From Trematomus loennbergii (Eukaryota > Chordata > Actinopteri > Perciformes > Nototheniidae), in assembly GCA_012861695.1 (NCBI GenBank), contig JAAOOA010000002.1, positions 17,274,303 to 17,338,302 of the forward strand: a DNA stretch of 64,000 nt. The letters are read 5' to 3'. A model generated the notes under the pieces. It was not told the DNA's origin and searched no databases. It saw only the letters and a list, made by a program, of their open reading frames with translations. A program made the position numbers and the translations under genes. Of this stretch, positions 27,620 through 43,185 are shown one piece after another (the stretch's first letter is position 1; every line of letters begins with the position of its first letter).

Positions 27620-30600
27620 CTGCAACAGAAACAGAGACACGTGTTAAAGCTTGCCTCTTCCCAGGGAAGCTGCCAATCCCATCACCACCAGGATATTGCA
27701 GTTTAGCGTGTACATATGTGTGTGTGTGTGTGGCTGTGAACTGAGCAGGGAGATATTGATTTGGCAGGTGACAAGCACCTCAGAGGGACCAAAGGATGAC
27801 ATTCCTCTCAGCTCCTGTGACACCCTTAACAAGCCCTGGCAGTTGCCCCCGAACACTGCCACACACCTTTGGAGAGGACACACTGGATGGCTTAGAGAGG
27901 ATGTCTGAGGAACACACACACATTTTGAAACGTCTGCCTGAGAAAACTGCATGAAACCCTTCCAGCCTGGCCTGTGAGAACATTAACTTGGCATGTGGTT
28001 CTCTATTTACATTACTTAGCTATTATGTAATCTTTGGTTAACAATTATCTGTACGCTGGGCCCAGACATGCTCTACATTTCATTCCCCCCCCCCCCCCCT
28101 CTCCAGCTACATGAGAGTTCCTCTAACAAAACCCCTTACAGCGCACTATTGATTTTGGAGCAGCGGCTTATGGACAACCTCTTTCTCCCTCTCTTTTTTT
28201 CTCCAGAGGAATAATTTGTCACGGAATGCAAACAATGGGGCAGTGATCTGACATGCTACACAACATTATCACAAGTTAAGAAAGTATTACAAGCTGCATT
28301 AAAGGTTATCAATTTCGCCCGCGGGGGTCTGATTTAATGTTGCATTCAACATCAAATAAATATCACACTCAGGGTGTCGGCCCATAACTCATGGTGACCT
28401 GCAGCTTCAAATGGAGGAATTAACAAGCGCATATATGGGTGGCGGGGGGGGGGGGGGAGCTTATCCCTCCATCTTCACCTCCATCTTCTCCTCCCCTCAC
28501 TTCTCCTTTATCTCATCCTGTCTCGGCCTTCTTGCTAGTGCAGGGACATTTCCTCCTGCGGCGCATCATCTCTCACTACACACTCGCCCCCCTATCACTC
28601 AAACCCCTCCCACCCTCACGCCATCTTTCTCCATTACCATCACATGGTGAGAAATTTCTCTGCACAAAGTACCGGTGAGATGAGGGAGAGAGAGCAAAGC
28701 AGAGAGAGAAAGAGAGAGGCGGCATGCTGCACCGTACTGATAATGCTCACTTAGAGGTCTCTAGCTGGATTTAACGGTAGGGCCAGTAATCTACTCCACT
28801 AGACAGCTAAAGAGCTTTTATGCTACCTATTGGAGCTGCTCATGCCTGTACTTGAGAGGAGAGAAGGGCACACTAGTGCATTCCTCTCCATAAATTAGAA
28901 CGCTTATAAAAAAAAGACATCAGAGGAATTTTTCACTCTGACTCTCTTCGCAGATGTTAACGTGTTGACATTTTCGAAGCCTCATACTAGACAATGTTTA
29001 GACGTGAGGGGCTGGAGTTGGATACCTTGTGACTTGGCAGGATTTTTGCGGGGGTAAATACAGATATAAGAAATCAACATATACATGATTTATAGAGACT
29101 ATAAGAAAAAACAATTAAATCCAAAATGTATCTACACCAGCACTACAAGCATATAATAAAAGTTCTTCCCTTTTTTTCCAATGAAGACATCCTCAATGTC
29201 AAACATGACAACAAGCACCACCCTAAGCGTTGCACTGACTTTCATTACATCCCTTTGGTGTTTTTCTGCTATAACACCACCCCCCCCCAGTCCCCCCAGT
29301 CCCCCCTCATTGCAGGCTGATAGTGAGCTGATCCTCAGCGAGGGGCGGCCAAGGATCATCGTGCCCCTCAGCCACCAGCAGGTGTCTCCCTGGCCCTTCA
29401 AAGGCCTGGCTAGTGGCACAAAGAAGGCGGAGCGGTGTTGCTTTAAGCCTTTACAAGCTCTACAAATCCTCAGCTGCTGCTTCCTAACAGGGCCCACTCA
29501 GCCCGGCACTGCCTGTCTGACCTTGTGGTTATTGATGAGCGAGTCGACCTGCTCTCTCCGTTTCTCTCCCCTCCTGCCCTTCCCTTCACTCTCGCTCCCT
29601 CTTTTTTTCTCTCTGTGTCATCCCTCTTACCTCCAACAGTGAGTTAAAATGAGGGGAAAGAAAGAGGCTGGGCTGCCATTCACCACCCTGGCTTTTTTTC
29701 TGTTAAACACACATTGCGATGATACTTCTGACCTCCCCGCTCTGTTAAGCCCGGCTCCACATATTTGCATTTATTTTCTTCCCGAGATAAAAAGTACAAG
29801 ATAAATTCAGTAATTTAATTTTCAGATATTCACTTAATCAAACACTATTCTTTTGTTGCATCCTTAATGACTAACAAGAGCCAGATTAAAGATTAAACTG
29901 GTGGAGATATGACAACAGATGCAATTATGAGATCCCCCCCCTCCCATTTACTGTACGGGCTTTAGATTATCTCACAGATGCTATCATTTATTCTGTTCTC
30001 TGCGCCTTTACCTAATGTGAACTTATTTGCAGAGATTCACTCCACAGATCCTGAATGTGTGAAGGGAAACCGCTGATACAAGCATTACTTGATGTTAATT
30101 TACTAAATTGCACGGAAGGCGTAACACAACAAGTTGAGAGCTGCGGATTCCTGCACAACAAAAGACACATGAGGGGGGGTGGGATGGGGAGTGGGAGGGG
30201 AGGAGGGAGAGCCGCTTTCCTACCCTATTCAAGGGGGAGCTCAAATATATGTATTGAGTGGGAGCTGTAATAAAACGAAACGGGTGAGGAGATGCAGGCT
30301 GGGAACAAATATGAAAGGCAGTGAAGGATGGCGGCAAGGTGATGGAGCACCACCGGAGGATTGGATGAAATTATCTCTTTATAATCAGGGGGCTTCTGCA
30401 TGGCTGCCTCCTCCATTGCCCAGTGACAGATGAGGCCTAGCTCTTCAAATGGGCTTTTCACAGCCCACCTCTAGGGTAAAACAATGTTTTTCTTCCCTCA
30501 GTACCACCACTTCAAAAAGCTTTGTTTCCACACGGCACCCCGCAGAGGACAGGATTGTCTCCTGTCACGCACGGTCCATGTCTGTCTCATTACATGTTCA

Positions 30601-31719
30601 TGTTACATAAGTGTACCTTGAAAAAGGGTTGCAGATTTAATTTGATGACAAAACTGTGCAACAGCGGGATCTGGAGGAGGCCGAGTTAAGTTGAATACAG
30701 ACACGAAGGCAGAAGATTATCACCCGTAAGTAAGAGGGATTGCTTTTTGAACTGTCACAATCTAAACATTTTAGACACCCAAAACCCAACCATGCATCTT
30801 CAAAGAGAAATTCTAGTCTGTTAATGTAACGTAGACGAGTTGTGTGCCTCTGCTCTGCAGGATGAAAACAGTCTGAGGGGGAGAAGAGTAGACAATGATT
30901 AGCTTTATCCCACCATCACAGCAGAACAAATGGATCACGAACCCTCGCCGCTTTACACAGACTCTCAGCTGAGCTGTCAAGGCGCAGGGAAGTAGTAAAC
31001 AGATTTAATTTATTCATATAAATGGCTTGTGAACCAAAACAGTCAGGCTACTTTAGGGACAGACACAGTGCTGTTAGAAGGATATTTGCCGTTTATTACA
31101 ACATGGGTCTTATTTAAGTTGTTTCGGCCATTGGTTATGATAATATTGTGATCAGCAAAACATTTTCTAAGATCTGGGTATGTGGTCCAACAGGACAAGA
31201 AATTAGACAGATTTGAAACTGTGTTGTTTCAACTGTGACATCACAAGTGGGTAAATTGCATGTTTTGCCCAGGATTTGGAAGACAAAAAACTCTCTTATC
31301 CGTTACAGAGACACACACTTCTATCGTCAAACTGGACTGAACTCCAAATATCCAGGTAAAGTAACAGAAAAGAAAATACTTTTTTGAAAGGTAGGTTAAT
31401 TTTTTTTAAAACAAATATCAGCTTGAAGGCAGCTGCAGGTGCAGTGTTTGAATAAAGACACATTTCCCGCCTAAAGAAAGACGTCTGAAGTATCAAACAC
31501 ACAGAGAGCTGGAGTGGGGCTGTAGGAAGTAGAAAGACAGCAAGCCGCACTGGCCACCATACTGACAACACACACACACACAAATCTTCTCACCTTCCCT
31601 TGAGTGCTGGACTGGCATCATGATACCATAACAACACCCTCAGTCACTCTTAATGTGCTTTACAACAACACTACATGCCGGGTGTTATACCTCTGCATAG
31701 CTGTGTGAAACCCCCCCTT

Positions 31720-31723
<4 letters not shown>

Positions 31724-31753
<30 letters not shown>
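31724..31753 (+). repeat. Short (CA)n microsatellite
   Basis: About 15 CA units with no interruptions, ending at CTCACACAG. It is non-coding flank. Confidence 0.9.
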
Positions 31754-31759
<6 letters not shown>

Positions 31760-32439
31760 AGAAACACACCCACCTTGCTAATCGAAAGCTCAAAGTACTG
31801 CTGACACTATTAAAACGGTACAAGGTGGCCTAAGCGCAGAAATCAGCATCACTCCGGCACCTCGCGGGGACACGTTGAGACATGCTGCTCAAGGTGATTG
31901 CGTCCCCCTGTGTCGTCTATTGTAGGTGAATTAGGCAATAAAGGGCTAATCTGCGCCATCATTGACTAGGGCTTGGCTGTTTGCAGCACTTGCTTAAGGG
32001 CGATAAAGATGAGGGAGGAGGAGGAGGAGGAAGCATCTCTTCACCCTCGTGATTTTAATGAGCTTTGATTCCCAGATATGCCTTGTTTTCTTGCGACTGT
32101 CGGCCGAGGCCCATGTGAAAGCTCCCCTTTAATTATCTCAACGTTGTGGGGACGCCGTTTTCTTGCTCTGAGGGAGGGGGTGTTTAGTTTGGAGAGGGCA
32201 GCTCCAGGACTCCAGGTGTCCGCCTGGTTCTCTGCCTGGTAAGTGGCCAGGCAGGCAGCGGGACAAAGCTGTGTTTGTTCGACGGAGGAAAAAGCAGAGA
32301 GGATGGAAATGTGTACGAATCGGCGCTGCTTCCATTGTTGCTCTACAGAATGTGCCATAATCCTCGGCAGGCTCCATCCAGAGCTGGCACGGAGGATAAT
32401 ATGAGCTGCCTCCTGCCTGTCCCACCTCCCTGCTCTACC

Positions 32440-32880
32440 TCCCCTCCCCTCCCCTCAGCCCTTCTCCATCACCTCCGCCACCCTTCCCCCCATGTCTCTG
32501 CTGCACACACATATGGACACACAGCCACTCGAGTGCACACACTCTCTCACACCTCCCCACATGGCTCCTTAGCAGGCTTGGGAATGGATTTCTTTTTATC
32601 TAATGTGGTTTGGTCTGCAGCTCCAGCGGCAACCATGAGCAAGGGTGGGCTCGCAGTTGTGCCACTCACTCACTCACACACACACAACACACACACACTC
32701 AATCCAAGGAGCCCCGCTGCGTTTGTCGCTGTTCACTGATCTCTCCGTCTTCCCCTCTGTCTTTCTCCATCTCCCATTCTCCCTCTAACTCACTCCACTC
32801 CCTCTCTCTCTCACGCAGACCCAGATTCACTTTCCTCCCTCCCTCCCTTTCTGCCCTCTCACTCTTTTTTTCATGACAGC
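32440..32880 (+). repeat. Polypyrimidine-rich block
   Basis: CT-rich sequence with short CA stretches and CCCTCC units gives long spurious open frames. No gene is recognised. Confidence 0.6.
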
Positions 32881-33044
32881 TCACATAAGCAAGCCTCCTG
32901 GATTCCTGCGGGAGCCCCACGTTCAGTACACAGAGATTGTTCAGCCATCAGGCACATCTGCAGCGTGATTAGAAAAGCAAAGGGGTGGGGTGGGTCGAGC
33001 CCCCACCATTGCTGCTGCTACACACCCCCCCCCACCCAGCAGCA

Positions 33045-33077
33045 GAAGAGAAGAAGAAGAAGAAGAAGAAGAAGAAA
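33045..33077 (+). repeat. (GAA)n microsatellite
   Basis: About nine GAA/AAG units are present, preceded by a C-rich stretch. It is non-coding. Confidence 0.85.
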
Positions 33078-33609
33078 AACAGAGGGTTGGGGATCATAGA
33101 GGGGCCTAAGCAATATCTCCTCTCTAACCAAGTGTAACGTTTCACCAAGTCTCAGAGGCAGATCGCCGCCCGCGATAAAAAAAAAAAGGAAAAGGACAAA
33201 GGCAGATGGGGGCCAGTCTCTGTTCACCACCAAGCCCCCACCCGCCCTCCACCTCGGTTGACTACCAGAGCAAGCAAAGGGAGAAAGGTGGTCCTACATC
33301 CCACATGCAAACACGCAGAGCATCATAGTGGTTTCTCCCTCTCCTGTTTGCCCTCTACCGTCTCCTCCAAACAGATACTCTTTTAATTTCCTCCCATCCT
33401 TACGCTAATAGCAGGGGAGAGGAGGGGGGGGGGGCAATTCCCCCGGGGTGCTGGAGACAGCACAGATGAGCCACATGACTGCGTGTCGCCTCCGAAAGAA
33501 CCAGAGCAGCGTGGAGCTAGCAGCTAGCCTCGCTCTCTGTGATGCTCCATGAGGCTCACTGCCAAGCTTCTCCATGCCCCACAATCCTCCAGGAATTTGG
33601 GAGGCATGT

Positions 33610-33634
33610 GATGATGATGATGATGATGATGATG
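33610..33634 (+). repeat. (GAT)n microsatellite
   Basis: Eight perfect GAT units. It is non-coding. Confidence 0.9.
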
Positions 33635-33886
33635 AAACCAGTGAGCCAAACTGTAAACCTGCACTGACTGCTGGCAGTATGAGGTGAACACACAATAAAT
33701 GTCTCACAAAGAAAGCCGTTACGACAACCCCTCAGCCCCGGGAAACACTTGTCTTAAAATGGGCTTTGATTGTGAGCACAGGGAAAAGTCACAGAGGCTT
33801 TTTATTCCCTTTTCGGTGAGTGATATTGTTGCCATGTAGGTGCTGACACTACTTCAGACAACTTATGAGCGAATGTTTTTTCTTTA

Positions 33887-33902
33887 CCCCCCCCCCCCCC
33901 CC
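33887..33902 (+). repeat. Poly-C run
   Basis: Sixteen consecutive C. Similar runs occur at 28085-28099 and 49501-49512, and the complementary type (G14) occurs at 46061-46074. Lengths are prone to sequencing error. Confidence 0.8.
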
Positions 33903-34937
33903 TTTCTTTCTCTGCTTTCTATTTTCCCTGCCAGTCTCTTGGTTTATTATGCATTCAGCTCATGTGTCCCTCCTGTGAGTGGCTGTTCATTTTCCACATA
34001 CCACGCTTAATCTGGCCAGCTAAAAACTTTGAAATAGCGAGAGCCGCAGACGCAGCCGCTACCCAGGAGGAGCCATTATGAGGTCTGGGAGAGAGAGAGA
34101 CTGATAGCGCTGGGGGGAGGAGTGACAGGCGAGCTGCAAGATACATGGGAAGGAATTCAAAGAAGGCTGAGAGCAGAACACGAGGGTGTGCGTGTTTGTG
34201 TGTTTGCTGCTTGAAAGTGTGTACGGTGTGTGGGCAGCGGTGATAAGTCATGGGCAGTTGTGTGTGTGTGTGTGTTTACCGGCTTGTGTGTGTGTTTGAT
34301 GGGGTCATTGGTGTGGGCAGGGGGATGGAGGACCTCCTTGTCTCCATTGTGCCAGTGACCTTTGGCCTTTTGTGACTTTGAGTGAATGGGAGGAGAGAGG
34401 CAGAGAGTGAGAGGGAGAGATTTTAAATAGTGCATGAGCTCAACCTGCCCAGGCACTGATGGACGGCAACATGAGCTTTCTCTGTTTCACCCAAGACGCT
34501 GTGAAGACATACCGTCAAACTGCCAGCACTCATAAGGACCTCGCTAACATCTCTATTTAAAAATGTTGTGAGAAGAGCGTCTATATCTTGGCTTACTGTC
34601 ACTATCTATTAATCGATCCATTATCGTTTTGATCTATAGATACTTTTTCTAATTGTTTCAAGTTTAAAATGTAAAGATATTGAGTCCATATATCTAACCT
34701 ATTGAGTTAACCATAACCAAAACATGTTGATGGATGAATTACTTCTTTATTATTTGATCGTGATATTCTGATATTATTCTCCCTTCTTGGATACACAGCA
34801 ACGTGTTTTTTTAAATCTCCTTTTAAAGATTTTGATTACATTTGTATAATCGAAGCATCGGAAACATGTTATTATACGTTTGCATAATATATATATAGTT
34901 TGTATGTATTTGCACTTATGCTAACATTCACTTATGC

Positions 34938-34999
34938 TAGCACTTATACATGAATGTATACACTTATACATTCATGTATACATTCATGTATAAGTGCTA
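34938..34999. repeat. 25-bp perfect inverted repeat (hairpin or cruciform candidate)
   Basis: The left arm 34938-34962 and the right arm 34975-34999 are perfect reverse complements, with a 12-base loop. The arms are AT-rich and contain TATACATTCATGTATA-like sub-palindromes. Beyond the stem, CTAACA on the left (34921-34926) and TGTTAG on the right (35000-35005) are also complementary, so an interrupted stem extends further. It is possibly a small transposon remnant or a replication/slippage product; no function is claimed. Confidence 0.75.
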
Positions 35000-35256
35000 T
35001 GTTAGGATTCATTTTACAATGTATTAAAGTGAAAATATAGTACTTTTTATAAAATTTAAATTCTCTTACAACTGATATCAAAGTTAAATTCATAGGCAAT
35101 AAGATATGCCATTGCTTAATGTAATACACAGGGGTTGTAATAATGACTTATTATGTTTTCAAGTTATGAATGTCAGTAGTGCTAGTTAAAACTATTCAAA
35201 TAAACTCAACTAAATTAATATCTCAAAACAAAGGACATGGAATTTCAACTCTTTGA

Positions 35257-35399
35257 TTAAAGGTAGGGTAGGTTAGTTTGAGAAACCGGCTTGAGATACA
35301 CTTTTTGTTTATTCCATGGAATGCTCTTAACATCCCGATGTATTTTCAAATTCTAGCGCACTCGAGCTGGTTTCTCCAAAATTACCTACCCACCTTTAA
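35257..35399. mobile_element. TTAA-flanked MITE with about 39-bp terminal inverted repeats
   Basis: The ends at 35257-35295 and 35361-35399 are inverted copies of each other, with about four mismatches and two one-base gaps. Both start TTAAAGGT and contain GAGAAACC. Both ends carry TTAA (35257-35260 and 35396-35399), which fits a TTAA target-site duplication as used by piggyBac and Kolobok transposons. The body between the TTAA copies is about 135 bp with no coding capacity, so it is a non-autonomous element moved by a transposase from elsewhere. Family assignment is not possible from one copy. Confidence 0.82.
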
Positions 35400-37323
<1,924 letters not shown>

Positions 37324-37551
37324 GCTAAAGACAAACACATAACAGACAGACAGAGGGAGGTGTGAGAGGCAGCGAGACACTCAGGGGGAGACAGAGACTC
37401 ACTGGATCAGAGAGGAGGAGGAAATGAATGCAGCAAGAAGCGGGAAGAAAGCTGAGAAATCCTGTATCCTCCTGTTTTAAGCCCCTCGAAAACTGCTGAA
37501 CCATCAGCAATTACAGTCGGGCAGGGTCATGAATCTCACTCTGCAACGGTC

Positions 37552-37580
37552 TGCTCTCTCTCTCTCTGTCTGTCTGTCTG
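37552..37580 (+). repeat. (CT)n then (CTGT)n short tandem repeat
   Basis: A CT run passes into three to four CTGT units. This is an ordinary microsatellite in the non-coding flank. Confidence 0.8.
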
Positions 37581-37874
37581 CTGGGTGATACTGCAGAGGT
37601 GTGCGGCCTCATTCACCTGGCTGGCAACAATCACACGCAAAACAAAAAAACAAAACAAAGATGTGCAGGTGGTGCTGCGTGATCTGCAAGTATTAATAAT
37701 GCTTTGTGCAAATCAAATCGACACTTTGCATCTCCTTTTCCATGACTGCAAAGTTTACGCTGTCAGGAAGCGAGCGCACATGCAAAGCAGTTGTTTTCGC
37801 AGACACACAGGTGAGAGCAACCCATGACCGAAAACAGGCTGATACAGTACAGGCAGCCGCGGGACAAAGGCGAG

Positions 37875-37920
37875 GGCAGCGCGCGCACATACGTAAGGGC
37901 AGCGTGCGCACATACGTAAG
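37875..37920 (+). repeat. Two tandem copies of a 23-bp CpG-containing unit
   Basis: Copy 1 (37875-37897) and copy 2 (37898-37920) differ at one base (GCGCGC versus GCGTGC). Each contains GCGCACATACGTAAG, with several CpG dinucleotides and TACGTA. It is a recent local duplication. The single C/T difference at a CpG is what methylated-cytosine deamination produces. Confidence 0.85.
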
Positions 37921-38300
37921 GACACTAGTCGAAAGTGCTGAGCATATAATTAGCTAATCCAGTAGAAAGCTCAGATAGGCAGTCATTTAATTAAAATGAT
38001 TAATTAGGGCAATAAAAAAAACTTCCTTCTTTCAAAAACTGCTGTCCATAATTACAAGTGACTCCCTCTTCTCTGTGGCAGAGGGCCTTAATATGTGTGC
38101 ACGTGAATGTGTTTGCGCACGTGATTGGTGTATGTGGATGAGAGGGAGGGAGGGAGAGAAGTCAGTTTCTGCGGCTCATTCAGCGTTAGGATCCTCGACT
38201 AATGAGATTAGTCAATAATGGATTGAAAGCAAGCAGCCTCCCCTGCCCGACACAATGGCCAGAGAGGCTGCCCTGTCAGCGACACATCCTCCACTGGCTG

Positions 38301-38550
<250 letters not shown>

Positions 38551-41500
38551 ATGTGTTATAATATCGAGCGGCGCCTGTGTGAGACAGTACTACGTGCCTT
38601 GCAGGCCACAGACAATTCCCTGGGATTTAAATTCAAATTGGGTGTATATCTAGTTTTCATCTACAGAAAGATAGATATTGTAGATGTCAGGCCTGGATCT
38701 CTTTCATCACATGAAATGAACACTTCGCAGAGAACACCAGGAGAAAAGAGTCTCGCTCACTCCTCCACTGAGAAATGTCTGAGCCCAGAAAGGACAAACA
38801 AGTGTTGAGGCTTGAGAACTCTTCTCTTCTCAGATAAACAAAGACATGAAACGGCTTTAGGGCCGGCAACAGAGCTCTTTTCAAACGTGTGAACAACCTG
38901 TTTGCGAGGGTAAACTAAGCCTTGCACAAACAAGACACAGCAAGCTGCCTGTAGTGAGCAGAACCTTGAAGCATTTACAATGGGGAGTCTTGCATAAAGA
39001 GGAGCTTTAAAGCACTGGCAAACACCAGAACTCAATTGCTTGCTTGTATTCATGTTGGCGATCAGAAATCTGCTGTTGCAACTATTCAACATGCTCTGAA
39101 TAACACCAGAATACCTGCAGACACTACTCAGGGCGGAAAAAATACATAAGTAAAAATACATTTTATCAACACTATTTACAGTATCGTTAAGTGCCAGCCC
39201 ATTCTCTAGTAATGAAACCAAACACATTAAGTAAGAGAGTTAGTAAGACTGCCGCATTAGGCTGTTGCATTAATATTACAGCAATTTGCATATAATTTCA
39301 CATTCTTTTGATAGACTGCCATTGTTATGGAAAGCACGATAACCAATTTCATTATAATGTGTGATTTGCTAGGTGGAAATACATGTATATAAATGTAGGA
39401 AATGGTATTAAGTGTTAACCAAACTAGCACACATGGTCTGGAAGTGTCAATGTCCAATTCTATTTGATCTGGTAACATAAAGATTGGCCTGTTTTGCACT
39501 GAGGGTTTGTTTGTGCTCCTGTCATGCAGCCTCCCTGGCCGGGGTCAGCACCGCACGGCCAAAGGTCAACCCCCTGGTAATTTGTTTCACCGCTGCGCAG
39601 CCACCATCCAAACACAAGGCGTCGTATCAGGTAAACCAATTATTAGCCGACATGAATCGGAGGGCAGAAAGGTCCCACATGACCACTTTCTCTATTATTA
39701 GCGGTGTCTCTCTCTCTCTCTGCAAAAAGGCACCTTGTCCCTGATTCCCGGCGCGTCTTTCCTGCCTCTTATCAGCTGCCAAGTGACTCATTTACCTGCA
39801 ATGTGCAATTCTGTGTAGGATTTAAAGGTAATTTAACCTACATTCAGATGAGAAAATGAATTAAGCGCTGCCGTTTCTCCCTCTCATTTTGCCTCCTTCT
39901 TCCTGTCTCAGAAGCATAAACAGCAGTCAAAACGGAGCGCTTTCTCCTGCTTAGTATTCAGCTGTAATTCTCCTGGGTGGACACCATGCTGTGTAGACAA
40001 TCTGCATTTTGATTGGTGTACACTGGAAGTTTCCTCACGGCTCTTTAAAAGCGGATGTGTCGGAAAACAACAAAGAATGGGCATTTAGAAATGGATTTCT
40101 AAGAATATTTGGTAGACTGTGCAGAGGAAAAAGCAAACAGCTCGGTGAGATTTATCTTGTTTCATTAAGCAGAGCCAGCGCTGACGCGAGGATATGATGT
40201 GAAACTGATCGTTTGCTGCGCTGCGACTGTGTTGGCCAACATGAAAATGCCAGCGATATATAACCCTCTCAGAGAGCCATTTGTACAATCTCACCATTAG
40301 CAGCCACTTTGTTCCTGTAGCCCCTCTGGCCTCAAACCAGGCTTCAGCCTCCTACGGCCGTAACCATGGCAACTGCCTTCATTCAACACTTGCAAATAAT
40401 GAAGACAATGTGTTTTCCATTTAGATGAGCTTTTTTTTTGTGCAAGAAGATACGAACAGTCCACCCTGACTGTTTCATTAAGGGGGCTTAATAACATGAT
40501 TCCTTCTTCTGGATGCGCTGTACGAGCTGAATCACAGATTAAATTGGTCTGCTGGGACACAAGTCAATACCAGTGCGCAAGATTCAATATTATGTTCAAC
40601 AACTAAACTTGGAAAAGTTGTTTTTCTTTGTGGCCTCTGTGGACTTGAGAGTGTTGTAGGGAGAAGCATCAGAGAAATGGAGAAGTGCCCCGGGCGAAGG
40701 ATTTCGTATCTTGATCACACAAAGCAAAACTAAAAGTATAAGAAAAGTAAGAGTGTGGGCTCATTGGATTGCCTGTTGATTTTATTTGACTTACAGATGT
40801 TTGAGCAGCGATAAACCTTTTTTACACGACTCTTTGCACTCATATCATTAATTATAACATGTACTCCTCGCGGTAATTGCAGATGCAGTATACTGTGCAA
40901 AGCGCAGTTATGTAAACTGAAGCAATGACATTTAGGATGCTTGCTTTTGTGTTAACTTGCAAATACAGTGAATTACGTTGCAACCCGTTTCATCATCAAG
41001 CCACTATTTGTTTTTTTGCTCTGTCAGACTTCATTGTAGCCTTAATGTTATCATAAACGAAAAGAAATATGGCTTTAATGGTAAAAATATGACTTAAGTT
41101 GTAGTAAAACTGAATAATTGTTCAACTATCCACTTGTATAAGGTATATCTTGGGAGAATAACAACTTACTGTGAAATAGGTGCACGTTTGTGATTCTGTG
41201 AATGTGTGTGAGCATTTGCAAACACACACATAGTGGAAAGAATGGAAAGAACTCGCGGGGCAGGAGTCTCCTTTCCACTGTTTACAGGGAAAACTCCCTG
41301 GAAGCAGAGCCAGCTTTCCAGGCCAAAATTAATTCAAGAGTTTTTACAAATCACTAGACAGGAAACATAGTGTTGTTCTCCACTTCCACCTCTTCTCTTT
41401 TGCAGCCCAGTAAACATTATTTTGATTCGCTGTGTTGTTCGCTCGCAAGGAAAAACACACAAAGCAGATAGTTACTCTAATTCCTTCATGACAAGAGTTT

Positions 41501-42874
41501 ATCTTGCAGCGTGGAGTGCATTTCTCAGAGTGCAGCGTGTTGCCTCGTGTGGCGTCTGTGTTAACACAAACCCCTTTAGGACTATTGACTGGAGGAGCTG
41601 CTGTCAATAGCATTCCTATGATTTCTATTCTGCTGTATCTTTGTGAACCTACAGTCTGGGGACTCGGTTTTCCCACTTCCCTGACAACAAGGCGCTAACC
41701 TTTGTGAAAAAAAATATGAAAAAACAAGGGCACCACAATTCCACTTCAGAGCAGGTTTGTTGCTACAACAAACAATGCGGTGAGCTCCGGTGCTCGTGTG
41801 CGCAGGGGCCACAGTGCACCGTGATTGATATACATGAGATAAAACACTGTTTGACTCCTGGATCCGGCTCCAATCACACAGTCTCCATGACGCACTCGCG
41901 CACGCTATCTCTGCCACACACGGCCCCAATGCTGATAAGCCGGGCTGAAGCAGTCATATCTACCTCTTGTGGAAGAGTTTCTTCTTGAATAAATAAACTC
42001 CTTCTAAAGAATTGACGTTTACAATGCTGAGGGGGCTCTGAAGACGTCAGTAGTCTGAGTGACACTGACAGCAAAACAGAAGCTGGAAAAGATTCAAGTT
42101 GTAGATCAATAAACGATAATAGCTTATCAGATGGGAGGATTTTCAGCTTTTTTCTCTGTTTATTTCACCGTTTACCCTTTACATTCTTTGACAAATATGA
42201 ATCGATTTATCCAATCTCTATCAGATCTAATCAATTTGGATAGCAGCAACTTAGTCCTTTCGTCAAATGCCGCACAAATGTGAAAAATCCACTTTGCTGC
42301 TCGTTACCTGTGGATTGTAAAGCAGCACGAGGAATTTGTATAGAAAGCTTGTATGATTGAAATACTTCCACTCAATGCAGTACATGGATTTTTAATGAGA
42401 CAAGCCTTCTTGATGGAGAGGGAGACTGCTGGCATGACTGATGATGCCTAACATCCCAACTGGGTATTTGAGAATCTTTTAAGCGAGCCCTTTTATCTTT
42501 TGAAGTGATCACAAATAATTATATTGAATTAGCTTTAAGCTATTTGTGGTCCCAAGGCATTAGAGACATCTGTTATGAAATCATTCTGTCTTCATGATGG
42601 ACATCTAAGTGCAGTCTCTATTTGAGCTGCCTGTAGAGATGTAAGCCAGTCATTTGTCACTTTGTACACTGACCACATCTTTACGTGGTCATATCCAACA
42701 CACAGGCTCTGCTAATGCTAACTATTTGGTCTCAATGTCACTACACACACGAAAATCAGAAACACTGTTAAAGCACTTCAGAGTGTGATACAAGAGGACA
42801 CTATGCAGCTAAAGGTTAAAGAAAACACAACAGAAATGAAGACTGCAGGAGAATTTTGATTTATGTTAGACCTC

Positions 42875-42908
42875 GACACACATACACACACACATACACA
42901 CACACACT
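42875..42908 (+). repeat. (CA)n/(CATA) short tandem repeat
   Basis: CA units are interrupted by two CATACA steps. It is non-coding. Confidence 0.8.
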
Positions 42909-43185
42909 ATGTTCCCAAACAAACAGCCACTGGAGAGGGACTGTAAGAGACCACCAGGTGTGACCTATTCATTATTTACCTACAGAGGCAGGCTAGCAGC
43001 GTCTGCATGCTGCGCACAGCCCTGCCTTTGTAGGAGAGATGTGTCGGGATCAGATGAGAGAGGGCACCTTTGTGGAGAGACATCTTTGTTCACACTCTGT
43101 CGCTCTTTTCTGCTCCTCACATGGACAAACACATCAAATGTATCCGTGTTTTCCCAGTCTTGAATACATGGCTCCATTTGTCCAG

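Larger units (their letters stand above)
27620..35256 (-). other. Upstream intron or 5' flank of zmiz1, proximal part
   Basis: This is non-coding sequence 5' of the start-codon exon. Visible contents are a short (TG)n near 27717-27732, poly-C runs (28085-28099, 33887-33902), poly-G at 28443-28457, a (CA)n stretch at 31724-31753, polypyrimidine sequence at 32440-32880, (GAA)n at 33045-33077, (GAT)n at 33610-33634 and the hairpin at 34938-34999. An untranslated exon may be hidden here but cannot be picked out by eye. No protein-coding exon was recognised on either strand. Confidence 0.6.
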
